DNA of 64,000 nucleotides. Source: Thermogemmatispora sp042408735. Lineage in GTDB: Bacteria > Chloroflexota > Ktedonobacteria > Ktedonobacterales > Ktedonobacteraceae. Below the pieces are notes generated by a model. The model had not been told where the DNA came from. It searched no databases and was given only the letters and a program-made list of their open reading frames with translations. How positions within the stretch are numbered: the stretch's first letter is position 1; the number at the start of each line of letters is the position of its first letter. The stretch covers positions 62,001-126,000 of the forward strand of contig NZ_JBHOQV010000126.1 of assembly GCF_042408735.1 (NCBI RefSeq). The letters are read 5' to 3'. The translations under genes and the position numbers were made by a program. Below are positions 49,802 through 58,752 of this stretch, piece by piece.

Positions 49802-51178
49802 TCAGACGGTCAGCGCGGCCTGCTGACGTTGGTGCAGGCGCATGCGAATGCCGTAACGGGGGCGAAGCGTAACGGCGGCCTCGGCCTCGATGCGTTGTCC
49901 AGGCAGCAGCTCAGCCTCCCAGGAGCGGATCAAGGTTGAGAGCACGAGCACGCCCTCCATCCAGGCGAAGGGTTCGCCGATGCAGAGGCGGGGGCCCCCT
50001 CCGAAAGGAAAGTAGGCGAATTTCGGGCGCGAGGCGCGGGCCTCGGGTGCCCAGCGCTCGGGCAAGAAGCGCTCCGGCTCGGGATAAAAGCGCGGGTCGT
50101 GGTGAACCACGTATTGACTCATAATGATGCGCGCGCCGGCGGGAATGGTCAGCCCGCGGATCTGGCAGTCGCGGATAGCTGTGCGGTCGATGCTCCAGGC
50201 TGGTGGATAGAGGCGCATCGATTCTGCCAGGACCCACTCGGCGTAGGTCAGGCGGGGGAAGTCGTCGGCGGTCGGCAGGCGGTCGCCAAGAACCAGGGCC
50301 GTCTCGCGGCGGAGGCGCTCAGCGACTTCGGGGTGCTGGGCCAGGAGATACCAGGTCCAGGCCAGCGCATTGGCCGTTGTTTCGTGGCCGGCCAGCAGCA
50401 AGGTTGTCATCTCATCGCGGAGCTGCTCGTCGCTCATGGCGCCCTCCTCGTCGTGGGCCTGTAGGAGCCAGGAGAGCAGGTCGCCCTGGTCATGGCCACT
50501 GCGGCGGTGCTCCTCGATGATGCGGTAGATGACGCGGTCCATCTCGTCGCGGGCGCGGTAGAAGCGGCGGCGGATGGGCAGCGGCAGGCGTTCCAGTTGT
50601 TCGGCCCAGGGAGAGAGGCCGATCTTGATGAAGGCTTCCATGGCTACGGCCATGGCCTGGCTGACTGTGCTGGCGTCGCGCTCCACGTCGACGTTGAAGA
50701 GAGTTTTGCCGGCGATGATCAGGGTGAGGCGCATCATCTGCTCAGCCATGTCGACCACGGCGCCGTCCTGCCAGGACTGGGAGAGGCGGGCGGCCTCTTG
50801 AACCATCGTCGTGGCGTAGGCGGCGATACGCTGGCGGTGGAAGGCCGGCTGAATCAGCTTGCGCTGTCGCTTATGAAAATCGCCCTCGCTGGTGAGCAGT
50901 CCCTGACCGAGCATGCGGCTGGTCATCTGGACGCCTTGCCCCTTATGGAAATTGGCGTGCTGGACAACCAGCACCTCGCGGATATCCTCGGGGTCGCTCA
51001 GAAGAAAGATTTCCAGAGGACCCCCTTTGACGTGGACGACATCGCCATACTTGCGCGCGAGGCGCATGAAGGTCATGGGCAAATTGCGCCGCGAGAGCAG
51101 AGCCAGGATCTCCAGCAGAGTCGGGCTGGCTGGCTGGCGTCTCGTCGAAGTCTGAGGCGCAGGCTGCACTTGCACCAT
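49802..51178 (-). CDS. cytochrome P450
   Basis: 458 aa. The I-helix oxygen-binding motif is LLLAGHETTANALAW, the K-helix ExxR is ESMR, and PERFLPERW precedes the haem loop FPFGGGPRLCIGEPFA with the ligand Cys399. The N-terminus lacks a membrane anchor, so it is a soluble bacterial P450; it needs ferredoxin partners, which are not nearby. The F-x-x-G-G-G-P-R form is common in the CYP102/CYP4-like group acting on fatty acids or terpenoids. Last gene of the minus-strand operon with FMO, SDR, TetR and hydrolase. Confidence 0.95.
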   Translation of the reverse strand: MVQVQPAPQTSTRRQPASPTLLEILALLSRRNLPMTFMRLARKYGDVVHVKGGPLEIFLLSDPEDIREVLVVQHANFHKGQGVQMTSRMLGQGLLTSEGDFHKRQRKLIQPAFHRQRIAAYATTMVQEAARLSQSWQDGAVVDMAEQMMRLTLIIAGKTLFNVDVERDASTVSQAMAVAMEAFIKIGLSPWAEQLERLPLPIRRRFYRARDEMDRVIYRIIEEHRRSGHDQGDLLSWLLQAHDEEGAMSDEQLRDEMTTLLLAGHETTANALAWTWYLLAQHPEVAERLRRETALVLGDRLPTADDFPRLTYAEWVLAESMRLYPPAWSIDRTAIRDCQIRGLTIPAGARIIMSQYVVHHDPRFYPEPERFLPERWAPEARASRPKFAYFPFGGGPRLCIGEPFAWMEGVLVLSTLIRSWEAELLPGQRIEAEAAVTLRPRYGIRMRLHQRQQAALTV

Positions 51179-51205
51179 AGGTAGCTATTCCCCCTTCCCA
51201 GAGAT

Positions 51206-51256
51206 AGGCAGACAGACTGACAGACTGGCTGGCGAGCGAGCGAGCAAGCAAGCGAG
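51206..51256. repeat. tetranucleotide repeat cluster before the P450 gene
   Basis: AGGCAGACAGACTGACAGAC followed by GGCTGGCGAGCGAGCGAG and CAAGCAAGCGAG: several 4-bp runs in the 112-base gap between the hydrolase and P450 genes. Confidence 0.7.
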
Positions 51257-51289
51257 GAGACCGATGCCAGCCCAGCCCGGTGCTCCGGC

Positions 51290-52084
51290 TCAGGCTGGCT
51301 CGCGTGAAGCTGTGGAGGTCGGGGCCGGCTCGCCCACCGCCTGGCCTTGCAGAAAGGTCAGCAGGGCCTGGTTGAACAACTGTGGCTGATCGTACATACA
51401 GATGTGATTGGCGCGCTCGATCACATAGAGATGGGCCCCAGGGATGGCGGCGTGGAGCTGGCGCCCGAAGGAGAGCGGGACCAGGTCGTCCTGGGCGCCC
51501 CAGATGAGTAAGGTGGGGGTGCGCAGGGTCGGTAAGAGCGGGCGGGCATCGAGGGCCACGATCTGGTGGGCGGCGCGCAGAATCATCAAGGTGCCGGCCC
51601 GGAGTCCATCGTAGAGCAGCGTTGGCCAGAACGCCGGTGTGGTGCGCAGCAGGGCCAGAGCAGTTGGCCAGACGAGCTGAGCCACCGAGCGTTCGAAAGG
51701 GATGCCAATGGAGGCCACCAGGACCAGGTGCCTGACCCGCTCGGGCCGCTGGGCGGCCAGGGCCATGCAGACGTAGCCCCCCATGGAGTGGCCGACCAGC
51801 GAGAAGCTTTCCAGGCCCAGGGCCTGGCAAAGGTGATCAAGCCAGTGGGGGGCACGCAGCAGTTGGAACTGACGACGGTAGCGCCGCATGGCTCCAAAGC
51901 CAGGAAGGTCGACCAGGTAGACGCGATAGTGTTGGGCAATGGCAGGAATGTTCCTGGCCCACCATTTGGTCGAGCCAGAGAGGCCGTGGACGAAGACCAC
52001 CGGCTCGCCCTGGCCAGCGCACTCATAGCGTACAGGAATGCCATCGACAGTGACGACCTGACTGGATGTCTGAAAGGCGGCCAT
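51290..52084 (-). CDS. alpha/beta-fold hydrolase in the P450/FMO operon
   Basis: 264 aa from the ATG at 52084 (GGAGGG upstream). VVFVHGLSGSTKWW (HG oxyanion turn), VYLVDLPGFGAMRR, LVGHSMGGYVCMALA (Ser in GHSMG), LIWGAQDDLVPL (catalytic Asp region) and RANHICMYDQP (catalytic His). Related to ester, lactone and C-C bond hydrolases. Between a Baeyer-Villiger-capable FMO and a P450 it would suit opening of an ester or lactone made by oxidation; this is inference from context. Confidence 0.9.
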   Translation of the reverse strand: MAAFQTSSQVVTVDGIPVRYECAGQGEPVVFVHGLSGSTKWWARNIPAIAQHYRVYLVDLPGFGAMRRYRRQFQLLRAPHWLDHLCQALGLESFSLVGHSMGGYVCMALAAQRPERVRHLVLVASIGIPFERSVAQLVWPTALALLRTTPAFWPTLLYDGLRAGTLMILRAAHQIVALDARPLLPTLRTPTLLIWGAQDDLVPLSFGRQLHAAIPGAHLYVIERANHICMYDQPQLFNQALLTFLQGQAVGEPAPTSTASREPA

Positions 52085-52217
52085 CGCCCGTTTCCCTCCT
52101 CTGTGGTGACAAGCGAGCGCCTCACTTGTTTGCTCGCTTGTCCTGCTCGCGATCGATTGATTGTTAGTTGGGTCTTGATTGGCGGCGCCCCAGGCGGGCA
52201 GCTCGGATCGGAGGCAC

Positions 52218-52811
52218 TTAGCGTGAGGAGGTGCCCAGCTCGTGGAGGCCGTTGATCGTGGCCAGCAGTGTGCTGATGGCCAGGTCGGCGAGCTGCTCCT
52301 TTGTGAGCTGGCGCTCCTCCAGCCAGGCCAGGCTGAGGGCTTCGACGAAGCCGACCCACCCCGTGATGGCCAGGCGCAGGGCAGGCAGGTGGCGCTCGTG
52401 CTCGGGCAGGCCCTGCAGAACGCGCTCGACGTAGGTCTGCCGCACCTGGTTGAGAATGGCAGCGACCTGGGGGTCGACGCCAACGCCGCCCCGCAGGAGG
52501 GCGACATAGGTACGCGCGTGCATTTCGGCGAAGGTAAAGTAGGCCAATAGGCCGACGCGCAGGCGCTCCAGCGGCTCCAGCCGCTCGTCTGGCTCGGTCA
52601 GCTCCAACAATTGGTTGGTGCTGTGGCGCAGGACGGCCAGATAGAAGTCGTGCTTGGTTGGAAAGTAGTAGTAGAGCAGGCCCTTGGAGATGTTGGCGGC
52701 AGCGGCGATGTCGTCGATGGCCACCTCGTCGTAGGAGTGCCTGCTAAAGAGATCCAGGCCGACCTCGATGAGCCGCTCGCGGCGCGTTTTGCGTTTGTGC
52801 TTGTGCAGCAT
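52218..52811 (-). CDS. TetR-family transcriptional regulator
   Basis: 197 aa. The N-terminal HTH is RERLIEVGLDLFSRHSYDEVAIDDIAAAANISKGLLYYYFPTKHDFYLAVL, the classic TetR N-terminal domain. The C-terminal half is helical, with a probable ligand pocket. The start overlaps the SDR stop (shared A of TGATG), so it is translated with the operon and may autoregulate it. The palindromes at 55336-55367 are the obvious candidate operators. Confidence 0.93.
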   Translation of the reverse strand: MLHKHKRKTRRERLIEVGLDLFSRHSYDEVAIDDIAAAANISKGLLYYYFPTKHDFYLAVLRHSTNQLLELTEPDERLEPLERLRVGLLAYFTFAEMHARTYVALLRGGVGVDPQVAAILNQVRQTYVERVLQGLPEHERHLPALRLAITGWVGFVEALSLAWLEERQLTKEQLADLAISTLLATINGLHELGTSSR

Positions 52812-53629
52812 CAGCTGATCCCCCAGCGCTTGATCATGCGCAGAGCCAGCGGCGAGCGCTCGTAGCGGTGGGCGCGGGCCAGACGGCGCAGGCGCAGCAA
52901 AATCACTAGATCGACCAGGGCAGGCAGGTGGCGCGCCAGGCCGATTTCGAGGGCCCCCAGGCGCGTCGTGGCTACGTCGCGGCGGACGCGTCCGCTGCAG
53001 CAGCGCACCAGGGTGGCAACGACGGCCTCCAGCGGCTCCTCGCGTACGAGGTCGGCCAGTGAGAGACCTGCAGCCTCGGCTGCGGCGTGGATCGGTGTGC
53101 GCACATAGCCCGGGTAGACGGTGGTCACGCCAATCTGGCTGCCATATTCCATGCGCAGGGCATCCGACCAGGCCGCCAGGGCACGCTTGCTGGCGGCATA
53201 GGCCGAGGCGAAGGGGACCGTGGCGAAGGCCAGGCCGGAAGAGACGTTGATGACCCGCCCGTGCGAGGCGAGCAGGGCGGGCAGGGCATAGGCGGTCACG
53301 GTCCAGGGGCCAAGCAGGTTGACTTCCAGGGTCAGGGCGACATCCTCTCCTGGAGGGGCACCGGCGTCCTGGGGGAGACCGATGCCTGCCAGGTTGATGA
53401 GGATGTCTAGCCCGCCTAGCTCGCTGATGGCCTGGGCCACAGCCCGCTCAACGGCCTCGCTGCTGGTGACGTCGGCCTGGATGATGCCCTCGCCGCCGCG
53501 CCGGTCGAGGCCGATGACCTGCGCCCCACGCCGGCGTAGTTCGGCGCAGGTGGCTCCACCGATGGCCCCCGCCGCGCCCGTCACGAGGACTCGTTTGCCG
53601 GCCAGGGGGCCGCGCTGGTGGCTTTGCAT
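52811..53629 (-). CDS. short-chain dehydrogenase/reductase
   Basis: 272 aa classical SDR. TGAAGAIGGATCAEL (TGxxxGxG, residues 17-31), LINLAGIG (NAG-like), INVSSGLAF (catalytic Ser) and YAASKRALA (Tyr-x-x-x-Lys) are all present, with PGYVRTPI after them. The C-terminus is extended and basic (LRLRRLARAHRYERSPLALRMIKRWG). In mycobacterial operons of similar composition such SDRs act on oxidised lipids. Second gene of the operon, after the FMO. Confidence 0.93.
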   Translation of the reverse strand: MQSHQRGPLAGKRVLVTGAAGAIGGATCAELRRRGAQVIGLDRRGGEGIIQADVTSSEAVERAVAQAISELGGLDILINLAGIGLPQDAGAPPGEDVALTLEVNLLGPWTVTAYALPALLASHGRVINVSSGLAFATVPFASAYAASKRALAAWSDALRMEYGSQIGVTTVYPGYVRTPIHAAAEAAGLSLADLVREEPLEAVVATLVRCCSGRVRRDVATTRLGALEIGLARHLPALVDLVILLRLRRLARAHRYERSPLALRMIKRWGIS

Positions 53630-53716
53630 AGTGATCCCTCCCTCCGTGCTTCTCTCTCTCTGGGATGAGGTGCTTGCTGGCTTGCCCGCTCCTCTCGCTT
53701 CGCTTTCTCTCCCTGT

Positions 53717-53737
53717 CAGGCAGACAGGCAGACAGGA
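53717..53737. repeat. CAGG/CAGA repeat between SDR and FMO genes
   Basis: CAGGCAGACAGGCAGACAGG, an 8-bp unit repeated, lying in the 128-base gap between the two genes. Confidence 0.75.
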
Positions 53738-53756
53738 TAGAGAATGCCTCTGTCAG

Positions 53757-55124
53757 TCAGGACTGGTTGGCATGACCGGCGGCCGGAACGGCGTAGCCGG
53801 GGGCACTCTCGGCTGCCGGCTGCGGCTGTGATTGGCTCTGGTTGCCGCTGAGCTTGCCAGGCTGGCCACCTCTGGCTCGGGGGGCCAGACCTCGTAGCCG
53901 ACGCCGCAGACGCTCGATGGAGCGCATGGTCTCCTGGACGCCAACCAGGTAGCGGGCCGATGGCGGCTCCCAGCGGGCAATCTGCTCAACGATGGGCGTC
54001 TCCAGCCGCTCCTGGCACTGGACGAGGTCAACGAGCAGGCGGGCCCCACGGCTGATGAGGGGGCCGGCGCCGCCGCGTGGCTGCAGGAGGCCGAAGATGT
54101 AGAGGTTGGCCAGGCCCGGCACGAGCAGGTGAGCGACCAGACGTGGATAGCCATGCTCCCAGGTGAAGAGGTTCTGGTCGAGGAAGGGGAAGGAGACGTT
54201 GAAGCCGGTGGCCCAGACGATGGTGTCGAACTCCTGACTGCTGCCGTCCACAAAGTGGACTCGTTTGCCGTCCAGGCGCGCGATGTCGGGCTTGGGGCTG
54301 ATGAGTCCGTGACGGATAAAGTAGAGGAGCTGCGAGTTGACGATCGGATGGCGGTCGAAGAGGTCGTGGTCGGGTTTGGGCAGCCCGTAGCGGGAGTTGG
54401 GGCCGACGATCAGGGCCAGGGCGGCTTTGATGATCAGCTTCTGGAGCCAGAGCGGCATCCAGGGCATTTCCATTTCGGCGACAGGGATGCCGGCAATGGT
54501 CTTGGGCAGGAAGTAGTAGCCACGGCGCATGGAGATGGCTACGTGCTTGATGCGCTTGCAGAGAGCGCCTTCGACGGCGATGTCGCAGCCGGAGTTGCCT
54601 GCCCCGACGACCAGGATGCTTTCCCCTTCCAGGTCGTCGGCGTTTTTGTAGTCCTTGGAGTGCAGGGTTTTGCCGCTGAAGTGCCCAGGGTAGCGCGGGT
54701 AGCGCCGGTCCCAGTGGTGGCCGTTGGCGACGATGACCCCCTGGTATTCGAGAGTGCGCCCATCGTCCAGCGTGACGCGCCAGCCGCTGAGACCGCGCTG
54801 GTCCAGCGGCTCGAGGCGTTCGACACGGCGCCCAAACTGGATGTAGCGCCGCAGGCCGTAGTGGTCGGCATAGGCTCGCAGGTAGTCCAGGACTTGCTGA
54901 CGGCTGGGAAAGTCAGGATAGCTGGCCGGCATGGGGTACTCTTCGTAGCCGGTGCTGTTGCGCGAAGAGATGATGTGCGTTGCATCGTAGACGCCGTTGA
55001 GCCAGTTGCCGCCGACGTCGTCGTTTTTCTCGAAGATGTCGAAGGCAATGCCGGCTTCCTGGAAGGCTCGGGCAATGCCCAGACCTGAGTAGCCGGCGCC
55101 AATGATGCAGTAGCGCGGTGCCAT
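53757..55124 (-). CDS. flavin-containing monooxygenase (FMO/BVMO type)
   Basis: 455 aa. The FAD-binding GxGxxG is in YCIIGAGYSGLGIARAF (7-22). The FMO fingerprint FSGKTLHSKDY (FxGxxxHxxxY) is at about 148-158. The second Rossmann loop for NADPH is ILVVGAGNSGCDIAVE (170-185). WATGFNVSFPFLD is the conserved ATG-type strand. The tail is Gln/Ser/Pro-rich. Mycobacterial MymA is a relative with similar neighbours. It could N- or S-oxidise or carry out a Baeyer-Villiger reaction. First gene after the divergent promoter, AGGAGG upstream. Confidence 0.94.
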   Translation of the reverse strand: MAPRYCIIGAGYSGLGIARAFQEAGIAFDIFEKNDDVGGNWLNGVYDATHIISSRNSTGYEEYPMPASYPDFPSRQQVLDYLRAYADHYGLRRYIQFGRRVERLEPLDQRGLSGWRVTLDDGRTLEYQGVIVANGHHWDRRYPRYPGHFSGKTLHSKDYKNADDLEGESILVVGAGNSGCDIAVEGALCKRIKHVAISMRRGYYFLPKTIAGIPVAEMEMPWMPLWLQKLIIKAALALIVGPNSRYGLPKPDHDLFDRHPIVNSQLLYFIRHGLISPKPDIARLDGKRVHFVDGSSQEFDTIVWATGFNVSFPFLDQNLFTWEHGYPRLVAHLLVPGLANLYIFGLLQPRGGAGPLISRGARLLVDLVQCQERLETPIVEQIARWEPPSARYLVGVQETMRSIERLRRRLRGLAPRARGGQPGKLSGNQSQSQPQPAAESAPGYAVPAAGHANQS

Positions 55125-55335
55125 GCGTGTTCCTCCTTTGGTGGTGACGGCTTGCTGCGCCGGTCAACCCCTTGACCGGCCCGGGCCGAGCGTCAGACGA
55201 CCCTCTGCTCAGCTGACCCCGCGGGCATCCCCTCCGGCTTGCCTCACTGGCCTGGCCCGGCCTGGCTTCGCTTCTGCGCGCTGGCCGCTGAGCGCCCGCG
55301 TCTGCTCCCTTCCCCTCGCCGCTCCCTTCCCTGTA

Positions 55336-55367
55336 TTGAATATAGTTCAAATTTGACCAAAAGTCAA
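55336..55367 (-). promoter_or_regulatory. FMO operon promoter with two palindromic operators
   Basis: Minus-strand TTGACT (55362-55367) and TATATT (55339-55344) are 17 bases apart. Palindrome TTGAC-CAAAA-GTCAA (55353-55367) covers the -35, and TTGAA-TATAG-TTCAA (55336-55350) covers the -10. The centres are 17 bp apart. Suited to a TetR dimer pair or two overlapping sites. Confidence 0.75.
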
Positions 55368-55534
55368 GACGGGCCGGGTCTTGTCTCGGGACCGGGGCAG
55401 GATGCTATAGTAGGTGAGGCGACCTCCGCTCAGCCTGTCGCCGCTGGCGGGACTGCCTGCTGGCGGGTTGGCTGGTGTCGCCAGGTCGTGGTCTGTGTGC
55501 TCTTCTTTTTTCGCTTGAGAGGAGGAATGCGTTC

Positions 55535-56398
55535 ATGGCTGTGACAACGATTCGCACTGTTGGTGTCGTTGGCTGTGGCCTGATGGGCAGCGGCATTGCC
55601 CAGACCTGTGTCCAGGCCGGCTACGAGGTGGTAGTTCGTGAGGTCTCTGAGGAGCTGCTGCACAAGGGCCTCCAGCGTATCTTTGAGGCCTGGCAGATGC
55701 TGGTGGGTAAGGGCCGGCTCTCCCAGGAGCAGGCCGAGGAGTATCGTGGGCGCTTGCGGGGGGTAGTGGCGTTGGAGGAGCTGGCCGGCTGTGATTTGGT
55801 GATCGAGGCCATTATTGAGCGCATGGAGGAGAAGCTGCGCCTCTTTACGGCTCTCGACCGCCTGCTCAGGCCGGAGGCGCTGATTGTCTCAAATACCTCT
55901 TCGCTGAGTGTAACCCAGATGGCGGCCGTGACGCGCCGCCCGCAGCAGGTGTGTGGGCTGCATTTCTTTAATCCGGCTCCGGTGATGAAGTTGGTGGAGG
56001 TGGTGAGACCGATTACGGCCTCCGAGGAGACTATCGAGACGGTGCGGCGTTTTGCGGAGTCTCTGGGGAAGACTCCCGTGGTCGCTAAGGATACCGCCGG
56101 CTTCATTGTGAATTTCTTGCTGATTCCGTATTTGCTTTCGGCGATCCGGATGCTGGAGCAGGGGATGGCCTCCCGCGATGATATCGATACGGCTATGCGT
56201 CTGGGTTGCGGCTACCCCATGGGACCGTTTACGCTGCTGGATTACGTGGGTCTGGATACGACTCTGTGGGCGGCAGAGGCTATCTATGAGGAGTATAAGG
56301 AGCCGCTCTATGCTCCTCCTCCTTTGCTGCGTCGCATGGTGGCGGCGGGGATGCTGGGCCGCAAGAGTGGGCGTGGCTTCTATGAGTATTCCTCCTGA
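55535..56398 (+). CDS. 3-hydroxyacyl-CoA / 3-hydroxybutyryl-CoA dehydrogenase
   Basis: 287 aa from the ATG at 55535 (AGGAGG nine bases upstream). The NAD site is VGVVGCGLMGSGIAQTCVQAGY (GxGxMGxGxA). SNTSSLSVTQMAA and CGLHFFNPAPVMKLVEVV (HFFNP with the catalytic His) are diagnostic, followed by FIVNFLLIPYLL, LGCGYPMGPFTLLDYVGLD and GRKSGRGFYEY. It is the length of stand-alone Hbd-type enzymes, which act in beta-oxidation or butanoate metabolism. Divergent from the FMO operon, so the shared 410-base spacer may coregulate the two. Confidence 0.95.
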   Translation: MAVTTIRTVGVVGCGLMGSGIAQTCVQAGYEVVVREVSEELLHKGLQRIFEAWQMLVGKGRLSQEQAEEYRGRLRGVVALEELAGCDLVIEAIIERMEEKLRLFTALDRLLRPEALIVSNTSSLSVTQMAAVTRRPQQVCGLHFFNPAPVMKLVEVVRPITASEETIETVRRFAESLGKTPVVAKDTAGFIVNFLLIPYLLSAIRMLEQGMASRDDIDTAMRLGCGYPMGPFTLLDYVGLDTTLWAAEAIYEEYKEPLYAPPPLLRRMVAAGMLGRKSGRGFYEYSS

Positions 56399-56616
56399 AT
56401 CCCGCTCGGCTGCCCCCTTCGCTGGCTGCCGGGTTGGCTGGTCGGGCGGGCAGACGGGCGGCTCTCACCACTTCCGGGCTAGGTGGCCAGCCGACTAGCT
56501 GCTGGCCACTTGTGCCTTCTTTCTTTTTGTCTTGCTTGTGGTCTGGCAGGGGAGGGGAGCGGTCTGGGTCGGTGGTGACTTGCTCGGGGTTGGCTGGGTT
56601 CGCTCCCCCTCTCTCC
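56399..56616. other. convergent spacer
   Basis: About 220 bases between two converging genes. T-rich CTTCTTTCTTTTTGTCTTGC (around 56515-56535) may be the U tract of a terminator for the dehydrogenase gene; the stem before it (GGCCAGC...GCTGGCC near 56480-56508) supports this. Confidence 0.5.
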
Positions 56617-57504
56617 CTATTCCTCTTCGTGTTCTTCGGCCAGGGAGACGCGCGGCTCCCGGCCTGGGCGTGCGCTGGGGGAGTGGGACTGATGGCTGCT
56701 GGGGTGGGCGCGCTCCAGCGGCAGGTGCTGGTGGTGGTAGAGTCGGTTCGAGAGGAGGGCGTGATTGGCTGTCATGGCGACTTGTAGGGATTCGACGAGT
56801 TGCTCGAGCCGCTCGATGCTCTGGAAGACTTGCTGGAAGGGGGCCTGGTTGTCATGGTAGGGTTCGACAGCACTGGTGCTGGCTCGCTGAACGGCCAGGT
56901 GCTGTTCCCAGGTGGTGGCCAGCTCGCGCAGGGCGGTGTAGAGGCGCTCCAGACGCTCATCGAGTACTCGGCCAAGGGCCTCCATCAGGTCGTCCCAGGA
57001 GAGTTCGGCCTGCACTTCGAGGGCTTCGGCCTCGGCTTCGGGCCCAGAGGGCTGTGGGGGGGGAGCAGCCTCGTCGCTGCCGGGCCTGCCTTGCTCGCCA
57101 ACGGTGGAGGGGATGCCAGCGGAGCGCTGGCTGAGGAGCTGGTTGAGGAGTTGCTCGATGCCCATCAGTTGGGCGGCAAGGAGACGGTCAAGGGCGCTCT
57201 CGATGTGCTGTTGTTGCTGTTGCTGGCGTTGCTCGACTTCGTGGCCCAGGGCCTGGATCAGGCGCGTTTGCTGGGTGCCGAGCTTCTGGCTGAGGGCGAT
57301 GTTGAGTTCATTTTGCTGGTCGCTGAGTTTGTGGGTCAGGCTGCGCAGTAGCTCCTGCTGGAGCTGGTTAAGGCGCTGCTCAAAGTCGCGGCTCAGGGTG
57401 CTGAGGCGCTGCTCGAAGGTCCGCTCCATGTCCTGGCGGTGAGCAGTAAGGCGGCGCTCGAGTATGGTGTTGAAGGATTGCAGTTCGTCTTCGGTGAACG
57501 ACAT
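56617..57504 (-). CDS. coiled-coil protein of unknown function
   Basis: 295 aa from the ATG at 57504 (GGGA nine bases upstream). Nearly all helical and rich in Gln, Leu, Glu and Arg. Heptad-like repeats run from 10 to 125 (RRLTAHRQDMERTFEQRLSTL) and 165-240, with a poly-Gln patch (QRQQQQQQH) near 93. A Pro/Glu-rich linker (SDEAAPPPQPSGPEAEAEALE) lies between them. The C-terminus is His/Ser-rich. No membrane segment or known domain. A structural or scaffolding role is possible. Confidence 0.68.
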   Translation of the reverse strand: MSFTEDELQSFNTILERRLTAHRQDMERTFEQRLSTLSRDFEQRLNQLQQELLRSLTHKLSDQQNELNIALSQKLGTQQTRLIQALGHEVEQRQQQQQQHIESALDRLLAAQLMGIEQLLNQLLSQRSAGIPSTVGEQGRPGSDEAAPPPQPSGPEAEAEALEVQAELSWDDLMEALGRVLDERLERLYTALRELATTWEQHLAVQRASTSAVEPYHDNQAPFQQVFQSIERLEQLVESLQVAMTANHALLSNRLYHHQHLPLERAHPSSHQSHSPSARPGREPRVSLAEEHEEE

Positions 57505-57553
57505 AGCCACGTCCCTTTTGTTCTTCCTGGCTGGGTGGGTGAGCCTGCTGTCA

Positions 57554-57582
57554 AGTATAGGGGGAGTGGGGACGATTGTCAA
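57554..57582 (-). promoter_or_regulatory. promoter of the coiled-coil gene
   Basis: Minus-strand TTGACA (57577-57582) and TATACT (57554-57559) with exactly 17 bases between. The start near 57547 gives a 43-base leader. Confidence 0.72.
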
Positions 57583-57670
57583 TTCGGCGCTCCGGTAGCG
57601 GCGCTCGGCCTGGTCAGGGAGGGATCAGGCGCCTCCGGCTGGCTGTGTTACAATGGTAGGGATGCGGGGT

Positions 57671-57725
57671 GTCGGTCGGTCGATGGGGGCGAGGCTGCGT
57701 CCGTCTGACTGACTGACTGACTGAG
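57671..57725. repeat. GGTC and CTGA tetranucleotide repeats
   Basis: GTCGGTCGGTCG (57671-57682) and TCTGACTGACTGACTGACTG (57704-57723), together the most regular 4-bp runs in the window, sitting in the leader of the amidohydrolase gene downstream of a possible -10 (TACAAT, 57649-57654). Confidence 0.8.
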
Positions 57726-57754
57726 CTGTCCAGCGCTTGCGGAGGATGTTCTCT

Positions 57755-58630
57755 ATGCCACGTGCGATCGATTTCCATGTGCATTTGCCAACGACTGAGT
57801 TTATTCAGGTGACCCTTGGTCCCTATGCCCGGGCCGCTGAGCGTTTCTTTCGTACGGAGGTGCGCCTGAAGGATATTGAGCAGATGGCCGCCGACTATGC
57901 GGAGCTGGATATGGTCGGGGTGCTGTTAGCCTGGGATGCGGAGACGGCTACGGGCCTTCCTCCTTTGGGCAACGATTATGTGGCGGCTATCGTGCAGCGT
58001 TATCCTCGGCAGTTTATCGGCTTTGCCAGTGTCGATCCCCATAAGGGCAAGGCGGCTGTTAAGGAGGTCGAGCGGGCCATCAGGGATCTGGGTCTGGCCG
58101 GGGTGAAGTTTCATCCGGGGGTGCAGGCCTTCTATCCCAACGACCGCGCTTTCTATCCGCTGATGGAGAAGATTCAGGAGTTGGGGGTACCGGCCCTTTT
58201 CCATACGGGGACGAATGGTCTGGGGGCGGGTGTGCCTGGAGGGATGGGTATTAAGCTGGATTATACCCGCCCGATCTATCTGGATGCGCTGGCCGCCGAT
58301 TTCCCGGGCCTGACGATTATCGGAGCTCATCCTTCCTGGCCCTGGCATGAGGAGATGATCGCTGTTCTCCAGCATAAGGCGAATGTCTTTAATGATTTGT
58401 CGGGCTGGTCGCCGAAGTATATCCCTCAGTCGTTGCTGCGCGAGGCGGCAACTCGCCTTCAGGATCGTATCCTCTTCGGCTCCGACTATCCTTTCATTAC
58501 GCCTCAGCGCTGGCTGCGCGATTTTGAGGCTCTCGACTATTTCACCCCCGAGGTGCGCGAGAAAATCTTGTGGCGTAACGCTCAGAAGCTGCTGGCCCAT
58601 ACGCCGGTGGCGAGCATGCAGTTCGCCTGA
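57755..58630 (+). CDS. amidohydrolase-2 family metal-dependent hydrolase
   Basis: 291 aa from the ATG at 57755 (GGAGG nine bases upstream). TIM-barrel metal ligands: HVH in DFHVHLPT (residues 6-13), VKFHPGV, LFHTGTN, IGAHPSWPWHEE and LFGSDYPFIT (the C-terminal Asp). This is the pattern of the decarboxylase/hydrolase family (ACMSD, gamma-resorcylate decarboxylase, 4-oxalomesaconate hydratase, aromatic decarboxylases). The Glu or Arg of the decarboxylase subgroup is not decisive here. Substrate unknown, monocistronic. Confidence 0.88.
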   Translation: MPRAIDFHVHLPTTEFIQVTLGPYARAAERFFRTEVRLKDIEQMAADYAELDMVGVLLAWDAETATGLPPLGNDYVAAIVQRYPRQFIGFASVDPHKGKAAVKEVERAIRDLGLAGVKFHPGVQAFYPNDRAFYPLMEKIQELGVPALFHTGTNGLGAGVPGGMGIKLDYTRPIYLDALAADFPGLTIIGAHPSWPWHEEMIAVLQHKANVFNDLSGWSPKYIPQSLLREAATRLQDRILFGSDYPFITPQRWLRDFEALDYFTPEVREKILWRNAQKLLAHTPVASMQFA

Positions 58631-58752
58631 TGGCGCTGCTCCCGCTCGCCTGTCCGCTGCGCCTGGCTGAACTGCCTCCCCGGCCCTGGCTGGTCGGGGG
58701 GGGGACCGCTGCCCGGCTCGGCCTCTGGCCGGCGTCTGGCGGCCCGTGGGCT

